From JACCUZ01 sp038246575 (GTDB lineage Bacteria; Actinomycetota; Actinomycetes; JACCUZ01), in NCBI GenBank assembly GCA_038246575.1, contig JBBRVU010000001.1, positions 62,001 to 126,000 of the forward strand: DNA of 64,000 nt, in the 5' to 3' direction. A program made the position numbers and the translations under genes. Below, one piece after another: positions 15,114 to 22,854 of the stretch. Positions within the stretch are counted from its first letter, which is position 1, and each line of letters opens with the position of its first letter. The notes beneath the pieces are model-generated. The model was not told the DNA's origin, did not search any database, and worked only from the letters and a program-made list of their open reading frames with translations.

Positions 15114-15881
15114 TCAGAACAACGTCTCGGCGGCTTCGGCGGCATCGGCGGGCACGTCGCCCTCGGCGGGCAGCGGGTCGACCAGGTGGGCGCCGTCGTT
15201 GCGGACGTTGTTGACCTCGGTCGAGACGGGGAACGCGGTGAGGCGGCCGGGTGCGGCGGGGACCAGCAGGGCGTTCAGTGCGTCAGCATCGTCGAGCGCC
15301 GGGTCCAGCCACTCCGCGTACCTCTGCGACTCCACCAGCAGGGGCGTGCGGTCGTGGATGCGACCGAGATCGTCAGGAGCCGAGGTCGTGATCACCGTGA
15401 CGCTCCACAGCCACGGGTCCACGTCCTCGTCGGTGACCGACGGGTCCTTCCACAGCTCGTAGAGCCCGGCCATCGCGAGCACGCCACCGTCGGACGGGCG
15501 GATGAAGAACGGCTGCTTCTTGCCACGCGTCTCGCCGTACCACTCGAAGTAGCCATCTGCCGGGAGCAGGCAGCGCCGCTTGGCGAAGGCACGCCGGAAC
15601 GCCGGCTTCTCGGCCACGGTCTCCAAGCGGGCGTTGATCATGCGGTTGCCGATGCTGGGGTCCCTGGCCCACGACGGCACCAGGCCCCATCGCGCCACGC
15701 GGAGCGACCGCACGGGATCGCCCTCGGGCTCGCCGCGCGGGGGTCGCTGGACCACGGCGTAGACGTCCGACGTCGGCGCGACGTTCCAGCTCGGGGGAAG
15801 GACCGGGCCAGGCGCGTCCTCGACCTCGAACTCCTCGACGAGGTCGTCGAGGTCACGGCTGGCCGCGTAGCGTCCGCACAC
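15114..15881 (-). CDS. SOS response-associated peptidase (SRAP/YedK/HMCES)
   Basis: A 255-residue SRAP protein that forms a thiazolidine DNA-protein crosslink with abasic sites in single-stranded DNA. Cys2 (MCGRY) is the crosslinking residue after Met removal. Conserved neighbours include NVAPT (Asn33), INARLETV, the glutamate in DGYFEW, and RIHDRTP with the active-site histidine. Length is slightly above E. coli YedK, mostly from the C-terminal PLPAEGDVPADAAE tail. Its position next to aroA and sigR recalls the mycobacterial chromosome. Confidence 0.93.
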   Translation of the reverse strand: MCGRYAASRDLDDLVEEFEVEDAPGPVLPPSWNVAPTSDVYAVVQRPPRGEPEGDPVRSLRVARWGLVPSWARDPSIGNRMINARLETVAEKPAFRRAFAKRRCLLPADGYFEWYGETRGKKQPFFIRPSDGGVLAMAGLYELWKDPSVTDEDVDPWLWSVTVITTSAPDDLGRIHDRTPLLVESQRYAEWLDPALDDADALNALLVPAAPGRLTAFPVSTEVNNVRNDGAHLVDPLPAEGDVPADAAEAAETLF

Positions 15882-15924
15882 GGCCGCAAGCCTGCCAGAG
15901 GGTTACCCCGGCGACGTCCAGGGC

Positions 15925-16464
15925 ATGGGCGACGACATGACCATCGTCCGGCGGCTGGCTCGCCCCCTCCTCTCCTCCATGTTCATCACCGGTGGCATCG
16001 ACGGCCTCCGCAACTCCGCGTCCAAGGTCCCGGCTGCCGACCCGATCGCGCCGGCGATCGCCCAGCGGCTGCCCTACCTGCCCGAGGACACCGAGACCCT
16101 CGTCAAGATCAACGCGGGCGTCCAGCTCGGCGCGGGCACGATGCTCGCGCTCGGCCGGTTCCCGCGCCTTTCGGCCGCGCTGCTGGCCGGCAGCCTGGTG
16201 CCGACCACGCTGGCCGGGCATCGGTTCTGGGAGGAGGACGACCCCACTCTGCGGGCCCAGCAGCAGATCGGGTTCTTCAAGAACCTGAGCATGCTCGGCG
16301 GCCTGATCCTGGCCGCCGTCGACACGGCGGGGCAGCCGGGTCTTGCGTGGCGGGCGCGTCACGCCACCCGCGCCGTCGGCAAGTCGTCACGACGCACTCG
16401 GCGCGCCGCGGGGCGCGAGGCGAAGCTCGCCAGCCGCACCGCCCGGCAGAAGCTGCCCGGCTGA
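15925..16464 (+). CDS. DoxX family membrane protein
   Basis: A 179-residue protein with three to four hydrophobic segments (about 12-25, 62-80, 84-99 and 118-132) and a strongly basic C-terminal tail of about 40 residues rich in Arg/Lys. The start MTIVRRLARPLLSSMFITGGIDGLRN is typical of DoxX proteins, which sit in the membrane and in mycobacteria have been linked to redox complexes. ATG 15925 or 15937 could be the start. It diverges from the SRAP gene and is followed by aroA on the same strand. Confidence 0.83.
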   Translation: MGDDMTIVRRLARPLLSSMFITGGIDGLRNSASKVPAADPIAPAIAQRLPYLPEDTETLVKINAGVQLGAGTMLALGRFPRLSAALLAGSLVPTTLAGHRFWEEDDPTLRAQQQIGFFKNLSMLGGLILAAVDTAGQPGLAWRARHATRAVGKSSRRTRRAAGREAKLASRTARQKLPG

Positions 16465-16530
16465 GTCCGGACCATCCGGCGGGGCGGACGACGACTCGGA
16501 CGTCCACCACGCCCCGCTAGGCTCGGGCAC

Positions 16531-17793
16531 GTGATTGCGCCCTGGCCGGCCCCCGTGGCGGACGGTCCGGTGCGCGCGACGGTCCGGTTGCCGGGATCCA
16601 AGTCGCTCACCAACCGTCTGCTGGTCCTGGCGGCGCTCGCCCGCAGCACCAGCCGGTTGGTCGCTCCCCTGCGCAGCCGCGACACCGACCTGATGGTCGC
16701 GGGGCTGCAGGCGATGGGAACCCGCATCCAGACGGACGGCCCCGACTGGGTCGTCACACCGGCGCCGCTGTCCGGTCCGGCCGAGGTCGACGTAGGGAAC
16801 GCCGGCACGGTGATGCGGTTCCTCCCGCCCCTGGCGGCGCTCGCCACGGGACCGGTTCACTTCGATGGCGACCCCAGGTCGCACGTGCGCCCGGTGGGAC
16901 CCATCGTCCGCTCGCTGCGATCCCTGGGAGTCGAGGTCGACGCCAGGCACGACCGCTTCCCGCTGACGGTGACCGGGCGCGGCTGGGTCCTCGGCGGCAA
17001 CGTGGAGATCGACGCCTCGGCGTCGTCCCAGTTCGTCAGCGCGCTGCTGCTGGCGGCGCCCGCTTTCGCCAACACGCTGCAGCTGCATCACACCGGCGAA
17101 CGGTTGCCCTCCGCGACACACATCGACATGACGGTGAACCTGTTGCGCCGGGCCGGCGCGATCGTGGAGCACCTCGACCCAGCCACCTGGCGGGTCGAGC
17201 CCGGCCCGCTCGACGTCGGCCGGGTCGTGGTCGAGCCGGACCTGTCCAACGCCGCACCGTTCCTCGCGGCCGCCGTGGTGACCGGAGGCGAGCTCACCGT
17301 CCCCGACTGGCCGTTGGAGACGACGCAGGCGGGCGATCGCCTGCGCACCATCCTCGCCGCGTTCGGAGCCCGGACCGAGCTGCACGAGGATGGGCTCACG
17401 GTGACCGGACCGTCGCGAGTGGCCGGCATCGACTTCGACCTCGGCGATGTCGGCGAGCTGGCCCCCGCGGTGGCGGCGATCGCTGCCCTGGCCGAATCCC
17501 CCAGTCGGCTCCGGGGAATCGCTCACCTGAGGCTGCACGAGACCGACCGCCTGGCGGCACTCAGCAAGGAGATCTGCGGCCTCGGCGGTGACGTCAGCGA
17601 GACCGATGACGGGCTCGAGATCCGACCCCGCCCGCTTCGGGCGGGGACCTTCGACACCTATGACGACCACCGCCTCGCCACCGCCGCCGCCGTGATCGGA
17701 CTGAAGGTGCCAGGGGTCGTTCTCAGCGATGTGGCGACCACGGCAAAGACTCTGCCGACCTTCGTCGCCCTGTGGGCCGGGATGCTTGCGTGA
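16531..17793 (+). CDS. aroA: 3-phosphoshikimate 1-carboxyvinyltransferase (EPSP synthase)
   Basis: A 420-residue enzyme of the shikimate pathway joining phosphoenolpyruvate to shikimate-3-phosphate. Visible motifs are LPGSKSLTNRLLVLAALA (substrate loop), VGNAGTVMRFLPPLAAL, and the C-terminal ETDRLAALSKEI and DTYDDHRLATAAAVIGL. The sequence at the glyphosate loop, GNAGTVMRF, has Thr-Val where class I enzymes usually have Thr-Ala/Met variants; I draw no resistance conclusion. GTG start. It is followed 7 bp later by rsgA. Confidence 0.96.
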   Translation: MIAPWPAPVADGPVRATVRLPGSKSLTNRLLVLAALARSTSRLVAPLRSRDTDLMVAGLQAMGTRIQTDGPDWVVTPAPLSGPAEVDVGNAGTVMRFLPPLAALATGPVHFDGDPRSHVRPVGPIVRSLRSLGVEVDARHDRFPLTVTGRGWVLGGNVEIDASASSQFVSALLLAAPAFANTLQLHHTGERLPSATHIDMTVNLLRRAGAIVEHLDPATWRVEPGPLDVGRVVVEPDLSNAAPFLAAAVVTGGELTVPDWPLETTQAGDRLRTILAAFGARTELHEDGLTVTGPSRVAGIDFDLGDVGELAPAVAAIAALAESPSRLRGIAHLRLHETDRLAALSKEICGLGGDVSETDDGLEIRPRPLRAGTFDTYDDHRLATAAAVIGLKVPGVVLSDVATTAKTLPTFVALWAGMLA

Positions 17794-17800
17794 CGGCGCA

Positions 17801-18796
17801 TTGAGCCCCGGACGCAAGCGGCGCGAGCTCGACGAGGACGACGTCCGTGTCCGACCCTCACGTGGCTCCCGGCCACGGACCAAGGACCGCCCGTCACACG
17901 ACGAGGCGCTACTCGGGTTCGTCTCGACGGTTGACCGCGGGCGGTACACCTGCCGGGTCGGGGATGTCGACGTGATGGCGATGAAGGCCCGCGAGCTGGG
18001 CCGCGGATCCATCGTGGTCGGCGACCGCGTACGCCTCGTCGGAGACGTGTCCGGGCGCGAGGACACGCTCGCTCGGGTCGTCCGCGTCGAACCCCGGTCG
18101 TCGGTCCTGCGCCGCACCGCCGACGACACCGACCCGGTCGAGCGGATCATCGTCGCCAACGCCGATCAGCTGGTGATCGTCACGGCACTCGCCAACCCCG
18201 AGCCCCGGCTGCGCCTGGTGGACCGCTGTCTCGTGGCCGCTTTCGACGCAGGACTGCGACCGTTGCTCTGCCTGACCAAGCCGGACCTCGCGAGCCCGGA
18301 CTCGATGCTCGCGCACTATCGAGCCCTGGGCATCGACCACGTCGTCGTGCGACGCGGCGACCCCCTTGACGAGGTGCGCGCCCTCCTGTGCGACCGCACG
18401 AGTGTGCTCGTCGGCCACTCGGGAGTCGGCAAGTCCACGATGGTGAACGCCCTCGTGCCTGGTGCGGGCCGGGCCACCGGTGGGGTCAACGCCGTGACCG
18501 GTCGCGGCCGGCACACGTCCTCGTCCACGGTCGTGCTCGAGCTGCCCGGCGGCGGCTGGGTGATCGACACCCCCGGTGTGCGCAGCTTCGGGTTGGCGCA
18601 CGTCGACCTGGACCGGGTCATCCTGGCGTTCCCCGACCTCGCGGCGGGCACCGACGAGTGCCCGCGCTCGTGCAGCCACGACGAGCCCGAGTGCGCCCTG
18701 GACGACTGGGTCGCCGCCGGTCACAGCGATCCGGCGCGACTCACGTCCTTCCGCCGATTGCTGCGTTCGCGCGACCAGGAGGACGAGCCCAGCTGA
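17801..18796 (+). CDS. rsgA: Ribosome small-subunit biogenesis GTPase RsgA
   Basis: A 331-residue circularly permuted GTPase that acts late in 30S maturation. After an N-terminal OB domain (about 40-115), the G motifs occur in permuted order: LCLTKPD (G4), then GHSGVGKST (G1), then DTPGVRSFG (G3). A zinc-binding domain follows with CPRSCSHDEPEC. TTG at 17801, just after the aroA stop, gives the expected length; no better ATG/GTG is in frame upstream of the OB domain. The pairing aroA-rsgA is common in actinobacteria. Confidence 0.9.
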   Translation: MSPGRKRRELDEDDVRVRPSRGSRPRTKDRPSHDEALLGFVSTVDRGRYTCRVGDVDVMAMKARELGRGSIVVGDRVRLVGDVSGREDTLARVVRVEPRSSVLRRTADDTDPVERIIVANADQLVIVTALANPEPRLRLVDRCLVAAFDAGLRPLLCLTKPDLASPDSMLAHYRALGIDHVVVRRGDPLDEVRALLCDRTSVLVGHSGVGKSTMVNALVPGAGRATGGVNAVTGRGRHTSSSTVVLELPGGGWVIDTPGVRSFGLAHVDLDRVILAFPDLAAGTDECPRSCSHDEPECALDDWVAAGHSDPARLTSFRRLLRSRDQEDEPS

Positions 18797-18821
18797 GCGA
18801 GGGGTGCCGCGCGGGTAGCGG

Positions 18822-19367
18822 CTACTTGCACGCGCTCGAGCCGATCGTGCAGCTCCAGACCGCCGTCGAGCCGAGATGGCCTGCGCGCGCCACGACACCA
18901 GCGGCCACCAGCGCGGACAGCGCCGCGAGCAGGGCCACAGTCGTCACCAACCGACCGGCCTGACCCGTGTGTGCCGACCACGAAGGCCGGGACGACAGGC
19001 CGCGGGAGCGAGAGCGATCTGTCCGTCCGCCGCGCGACAGCAGCACCAGGGCCACAGTGAACACCCACATGACCAGGGTCGGCCAGATGACGACGCGTCC
19101 GAGGGTGGCATGGGCGTCGATCTGGTCGGCAACGACGCCGCTTGCGGGGATGCGCTCGCGCAGCCTCTGGCCACTCGTCACGGCGACCGGAACCATGACC
19201 AGCCCGGCCGTCGCCACTCCGGCGACGAGAATGCCGTAGGGCGATCGCCATCTCGGCACCGCCGCGATCGCGATCGCGCCCAGCGCGGCCAGCGGGACGA
19301 GCACCACGACCGCGTGCACGACCAGGGCGTGGACCGGGAGTCCCAGGACGGTGTCGAGCATCAGCAC
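18822..19367 (-). CDS. DUF2231-like integral membrane protein
   Basis: A 181-residue protein with four hydrophobic segments (about 12-38, 45-65, 88-110 and 138-160) and a basic serine-rich loop between the third and fourth. The opening GLPVHALVVHAVVVLVPLAALG, with its paired histidines, resembles the DUF2231 membrane family. The C-terminus has a CTIGSSACK cysteine pair, possibly extracytoplasmic. The role is unknown. It is convergent with rsgA. Confidence 0.78.
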   Translation of the reverse strand: MLMLDTVLGLPVHALVVHAVVVLVPLAALGAIAIAAVPRWRSPYGILVAGVATAGLVMVPVAVTSGQRLRERIPASGVVADQIDAHATLGRVVIWPTLVMWVFTVALVLLSRGGRTDRSRSRGLSSRPSWSAHTGQAGRLVTTVALLAALSALVAAGVVARAGHLGSTAVWSCTIGSSACK

Positions 19368-19444
19368 GGCCGACGCAGCCGGCGCCGGACTCCTTCCTCG
19401 AGAGAAGGCCTCAACAACTCACACGGACACAGTGCCACGCTCGG

Positions 19445-19915
19445 TCACGCATCGGGAGGTTCGTCTCCCAACAGAAACCGGGCACCGGGGCCGTGATCGG
19501 ACATCACGTCGGTCGGGTTGGACAGCGCGCAGCGCCGCAGTGACAGGCAGCCGCAGCCGATGCAGCTGGTGAGCCGGTCCCGCAGCGCCTCGATCTCGGC
19601 GATCCTGGCGTCGAGCAACGGGCGCCACCCCCGCGACAGGCGCCCCCAGTCGGCCTTGGTGGGCGTCCTGCCTTCCGGCAGGGTGGCCAGTGCGGCCCTG
19701 ATCTGCTCCAGGCTCAGGCCGACCTGTTGTGCGGCGCGCACGAAGGCCACCCGGCGCAGTGTCGCCCGCTCGTAGCGCCGCTGTCCGCCGGACGTCCTCG
19801 AGGCGGTGATGAGTCCCTCGGACTCGTAGAACCGCAACGCCGAAGCGGACAGCCCGCTGCGACCGGCGAGCTCGCCGATCGTCAGCCGAGCCGGAAGCAC
19901 GGGCACAAGTGACAT
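19445..19915 (-). CDS. soxR: Redox-sensitive [2Fe-2S] transcriptional activator SoxR
   Basis: A 156-residue MerR-family regulator. Residues 10-77 form the winged helix (LTIGELAGRSGLSASALRFYESEGL), a dimerisation helix spans about 85-115, and Cys118, Cys121, Cys123 and Cys129 in SCIGCGCLSLRRC match the cluster ligands and spacing of E. coli SoxR. The ATG at 19915 fixes the length to the family norm. It responds to redox-active compounds by distorting target promoters. A perfect SoxR-type operator lies 13 bp upstream, shared with the divergent transketolase genes. No soxS is expected in actinobacteria. Confidence 0.93.
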   Translation of the reverse strand: MSLVPVLPARLTIGELAGRSGLSASALRFYESEGLITASRTSGGQRRYERATLRRVAFVRAAQQVGLSLEQIRAALATLPEGRTPTKADWGRLSRGWRPLLDARIAEIEALRDRLTSCIGCGCLSLRRCALSNPTDVMSDHGPGARFLLGDEPPDA

Positions 19916-19926
19916 GGTAGATCCGC

Positions 19927-19957
19927 TTGACTTCAAGTCCACTTGAAGTCCCACCAT
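19927..19957 (+). promoter_or_regulatory. SoxR operator inside a 19-bp-spacer promoter
   Basis: The operator is a perfect 22-bp palindrome (19929-19950) with arms GACTTCAAGT and ACTTGAAGTC around CC; its core TCAAGT-N2-ACTTGA matches the E. coli SoxS operator core. On the plus strand it lies between a -35 TTGACT (19927-19932) and a weak -10 CACCAT (19952-19957), 19 bp apart, the overlong spacing typical of MerR-family targets. The predicted start falls at or beside the transketolase ATG at 19965. Confidence 0.75.
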
Positions 19958-19964
19958 CGTTTCC

Positions 19965-20669
19965 ATGACGACCGCACCGATCATGACGACCGGCCACGAC
20001 TACGACGACCTCGTCCGGCTGTTCGGGCTGATGTCCGGCGACGAGAAGCACGATCCGAGCGCGCACTCCACGCTCGACGTGCTCTGGGTGCTCTATGACC
20101 GGGTGCTCAGCGTGGGCCCCGCGACAGCCGAGCACCCGGCCCGAGACCGGTTCCTGCTGTCGAAGGGTCACGGACCGATGGCGTACTACGCCGTTCTCGC
20201 CGCAAAGGGGTTCCTCACCGAGGACGACCTGCGCTCGTTCGGGTCCTACCGCAGCCCTCTCGGCTACCACCCCGACCGCAACCTGGCACCCGGCGTCGAG
20301 ATCTCCAGTGGTTCCCTCGGACACGGGCTGCCCCTGGGTGTCGGGGCCGCCCTGGGGCTGCGCGCCCAAGGGTTGACCGGACCCCGCGTCGTCGTGCTCG
20401 TCGGCGACGCGGAGCTCGACGAGGGAAGCAACCACGAGGCGATCGCCTATGCCGGCGCCCTGGGACTGGACAACCTGAGCGTCGTCGTCATCGACAACGA
20501 CTCCTCGACGCACGGCTGGCCGGGCGGTATCGATGCCCGGTTCGCGGTCGAGGGCTGGGCAACAGCCGTGGTCGACGGCCGGGACCACGACAACCTGGCC
20601 GTCGCGTTGACCGACCACCGGGACGGCCGGCCGCACCTCGTCGTCGCCGCCGTCGAGCAGAAGGGCTGA
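19965..20669 (+). CDS. Transketolase N-terminal subunit (split transketolase)
   Basis: A 234-residue thiamine-diphosphate-binding half of a two-subunit transketolase. Key features are FLLSKGHGPMAYYAVLA, the ISSGSLGHGLPLGVGAALG segment, and the ThDP/Mg motif GDAELDEGSNHEA followed by VIDND. It transfers two-carbon units between sugar phosphates, though split enzymes may serve specialised pathways. ATG at 19965 is taken; the second ATG at 19983 is also in frame. It is 4 bp from the C-terminal subunit gene. The SoxR operator immediately upstream suggests redox control. Confidence 0.9.
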   Translation: MTTAPIMTTGHDYDDLVRLFGLMSGDEKHDPSAHSTLDVLWVLYDRVLSVGPATAEHPARDRFLLSKGHGPMAYYAVLAAKGFLTEDDLRSFGSYRSPLGYHPDRNLAPGVEISSGSLGHGLPLGVGAALGLRAQGLTGPRVVVLVGDAELDEGSNHEAIAYAGALGLDNLSVVVIDNDSSTHGWPGGIDARFAVEGWATAVVDGRDHDNLAVALTDHRDGRPHLVVAAVEQKG

Positions 20670-20673
20670 TCCG

Positions 20674-21558
20674 ATGCGCAACGCCTTCGTCCACGCCACG
20701 TCGACCCTGCTCGACGAAGACCCGCGGGCTGCCGTCGTCCTCGCCGACATCTCCGCGACGCTCTTCGAGACGGCAGCGAGGCGTCATCCCCGCCGCGTCC
20801 TCAACGTCGGGATCCGCGAGCAGCTGATGGTCAGCGTCGCCGGCGGCCTGGCACTGGCGGGGATGCGACCGATCGTCCACACCTACGCCCCCTTCCTCGT
20901 CGAGCGGGCGTACGAGCAGATCAAGCTCGACCTGGTGCACCAGGACGTGGGCGCGGTCCTGGTCAGCATCGGCGCCTCCTACGACTCCAACGGGTCCGGG
21001 CGCACCCACCAGTCCCCCGGGGACGTCGCCCTGCTCGACGGGTTGAGTGGGGTCGCGGTGCACGTCCCGGGCCATCCCGACGACGTCGAACCTCTGCTGC
21101 GCTCGGCGGTTGCCGACGGGGGCCGGGCCTACATCCGGCTCTCCGAGCAGAGCAACCGCGCGGCCTCACCGGCCGGCAACGGCTCGCTGGCGGTCGTACG
21201 CCGTGGTCGACGCGGCAGCGTCATCGCGGTCGGACCGACCCTGGACCGGACGTTGTCCGCCACCGAAGGCCTGGACGTCAACGTGCTGCACGCCGTCACC
21301 GTCCGACCGCTCGACACCAGGCCGCTGCTCGCCTCGCTGCGCACCCCCGACGTGGTCCTCGTCGAGCCCTACCTTGCGGGGACCTCGTCGCGGCTCGTCG
21401 ACGAGGCACTCGCACACGTGCCGCACCGGGTCCTCGGCCTGGGCGTCGGCCGAGTGGAGCATCGGAGGTACGGCGTCGCCGAGCAGCACGACGTGGCCCA
21501 CGGCCTGGACGTGGCGGGACTCAGCCGGTCGATCGCGAGCTTCCTCGGCGCCGCGTGA
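20674..21558 (+). CDS. Transketolase C-terminal subunit
   Basis: A 294-residue partner carrying the pyrimidine-binding and C-terminal domains. RHPRRVLNVGIREQLMVSVAGG contains the catalytic glutamate (GIREQ) that activates thiamine diphosphate. GGRAYIRLSEQSN and the C-terminal TVRPLDTRPLLASL follow. It has a clean ATG after GGCTGATCCG, 4 bp from the N-subunit stop, so the two are one operon. It ends before a convergent unknown gene. Confidence 0.9.
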   Translation: MRNAFVHATSTLLDEDPRAAVVLADISATLFETAARRHPRRVLNVGIREQLMVSVAGGLALAGMRPIVHTYAPFLVERAYEQIKLDLVHQDVGAVLVSIGASYDSNGSGRTHQSPGDVALLDGLSGVAVHVPGHPDDVEPLLRSAVADGGRAYIRLSEQSNRAASPAGNGSLAVVRRGRRGSVIAVGPTLDRTLSATEGLDVNVLHAVTVRPLDTRPLLASLRTPDVVLVEPYLAGTSSRLVDEALAHVPHRVLGLGVGRVEHRRYGVAEQHDVAHGLDVAGLSRSIASFLGAA

Positions 21559-21582
21559 GGCGTCGGGCGGCCGGTCGTCGGG

Positions 21583-21975
21583 TCAGCTGGCGGCGGCGGT
21601 GCCCGGTCGCGTGCCTAGCTTCGTCCGCAGCCTGACCCGGTGCTTGTCGATCGCGCGGGTCGGGTGGGCGTGCTCCGGCCAGCTCGCAGCGGGGTGCGCC
21701 CGCCATGCCTCGCAGACAGACAGGGCCGGCCCGAGCTCTCCCGACCGCTCGAGCAGCGATGCCGCCCGCTCGTAGGTGTAGGGGGTGTCGGCCTCGACCG
21801 CGACCTCGTGCAGCAGGATCTCGAGCTCGCGCAGGTCAGGTCGGGTCAGCCGCGCGGCAAGAGTGGCCGCAGCAGGGGTGCCCGCGAGCGTCCAGCCGTC
21901 GATGCTGAAGCGCGGGACGGGGATGTCAGCCGGCGCGATCTCGACCGTGATGCCGCGGCGGCGGAACAGACTCAT
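21583..21975 (-). CDS. Unknown soluble protein
   Basis: A 130-residue protein starting MSLFRRRGITVEIAPADIP with GGGGAG 4 nt upstream. It appears mainly helical after residue 40 (LRELEILLHEVAVEADTPYTYERAASLLE, then LGPALSVCEAWRAHP), which could be a small helical repeat fold. No family recognised. It is convergent with the transketolase operon and divergent (96 bp) from hisN. Confidence 0.72.
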   Translation of the reverse strand: MSLFRRRGITVEIAPADIPVPRFSIDGWTLAGTPAAATLAARLTRPDLRELEILLHEVAVEADTPYTYERAASLLERSGELGPALSVCEAWRAHPAASWPEHAHPTRAIDKHRVRLRTKLGTRPGTAAAS

Positions 21976-22071
21976 GGGCTCCCCTTCGCCTGTGACCTGC
22001 GGGACGGGTGTGGTGATCGCAGTATGCGGCGTTCCGGGGAGAAACCGCCAGAGACTTGTACGGTTCGTTAC

Positions 22072-22854
22072 ATGACGGCGTATGACGACGACCTCCGACT
22101 GGCGCACGTGCTCGCCGACACCGCCGACTCCATCACCACCGACCGCTTCCGGTCGCGCGACCTGGTCGTGGAGACCAAGGACGACCTCACCCCGGTGTCC
22201 GATGCGGACAAGACCGTGGAGGAGGCCATCCGCTCGACGCTGGGCCGGGCCCGATCGCGTGACGCCGTCCTCGGCGAGGAGATGGGCACCACCGGCCACG
22301 GTCCGCGCCGCTGGGTGCTCGACCCCATCGACGGGACCAAGAACTTCATCCGCGGCGTTCCGGTGTGGGCCACCCTCATCGCGCTGATGGACGGCGACGA
22401 CGTCGTGGCGGGACTGGTGTCGGCGCCGGCGCTCGGTCGCAGGTGGTGGGCCGGAGCCGGCTCGGGCGCCTACACGGGCAAGAGCCTGACCTCGGCGAAG
22501 CGGATGTCGGTGTCCACGGTCGACCGGCTCCCCGACGCGTCACTGTCCTACTCGAGCCTGACCGGTTGGCACGATCTCGGTCGCGAGGACGAGTTCCTCG
22601 GGCTGACCCGGGAGGTGTGGCGGTCGCGGGCGTACGGCGACTTCTGGTCGTACATGCTCGTCGCCGAAGGCGCGGTCGACATCGCCGCCGAGCCCGAGGT
22701 GGCCCTGCACGACCTGGCCGCTCCGTCGATCATCGTCACCGAGGCCGGCGGCCGGTTCACCGACCTAGCCGGCAACGACGGGCCGGCAGGTGGCAGCGCG
22801 GTCGCGACGAACGGCGACCTGCACGACGAGGTCATCCGCCTCCTCACGCCCTGA
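22072..22854 (+). CDS. hisN: Histidinol-phosphatase, inositol-monophosphatase type
   Basis: A 260-residue metal-dependent phosphatase. Motifs are TPVSDADKTVEEAI, GEEMG, the double-aspartate WVLDPIDGTKNFIRGVPVWATLIALM, and a C-terminal AAEPEVALHDLAAPSIIVTEAGGRFTD. The IRGVPVWATLI form is the one found in actinobacterial histidinol-phosphate phosphatases, which catalyse the penultimate step of histidine synthesis. Inositol monophosphatase activity is the alternative. ATG directly after CGTTAC, with little ribosome site. Its 3' end overlaps the convergent MFS gene by 11 bp. Confidence 0.88.
   Translation: MTAYDDDLRLAHVLADTADSITTDRFRSRDLVVETKDDLTPVSDADKTVEEAIRSTLGRARSRDAVLGEEMGTTGHGPRRWVLDPIDGTKNFIRGVPVWATLIALMDGDDVVAGLVSAPALGRRWWAGAGSGAYTGKSLTSAKRMSVSTVDRLPDASLSYSSLTGWHDLGREDEFLGLTREVWRSRAYGDFWSYMLVAEGAVDIAAEPEVALHDLAAPSIIVTEAGGRFTDLAGNDGPAGGSAVATNGDLHDEVIRLLTP

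Noticed and set aside
13788..16520. A 910-codon plus-strand open frame across sigR, hydrolase, SRAP and DoxX
   Set aside because: It lies opposite or out of frame with well-recognised genes, and its translation is arginine- and proline-rich with no motif. High GC makes such shadow frames common.
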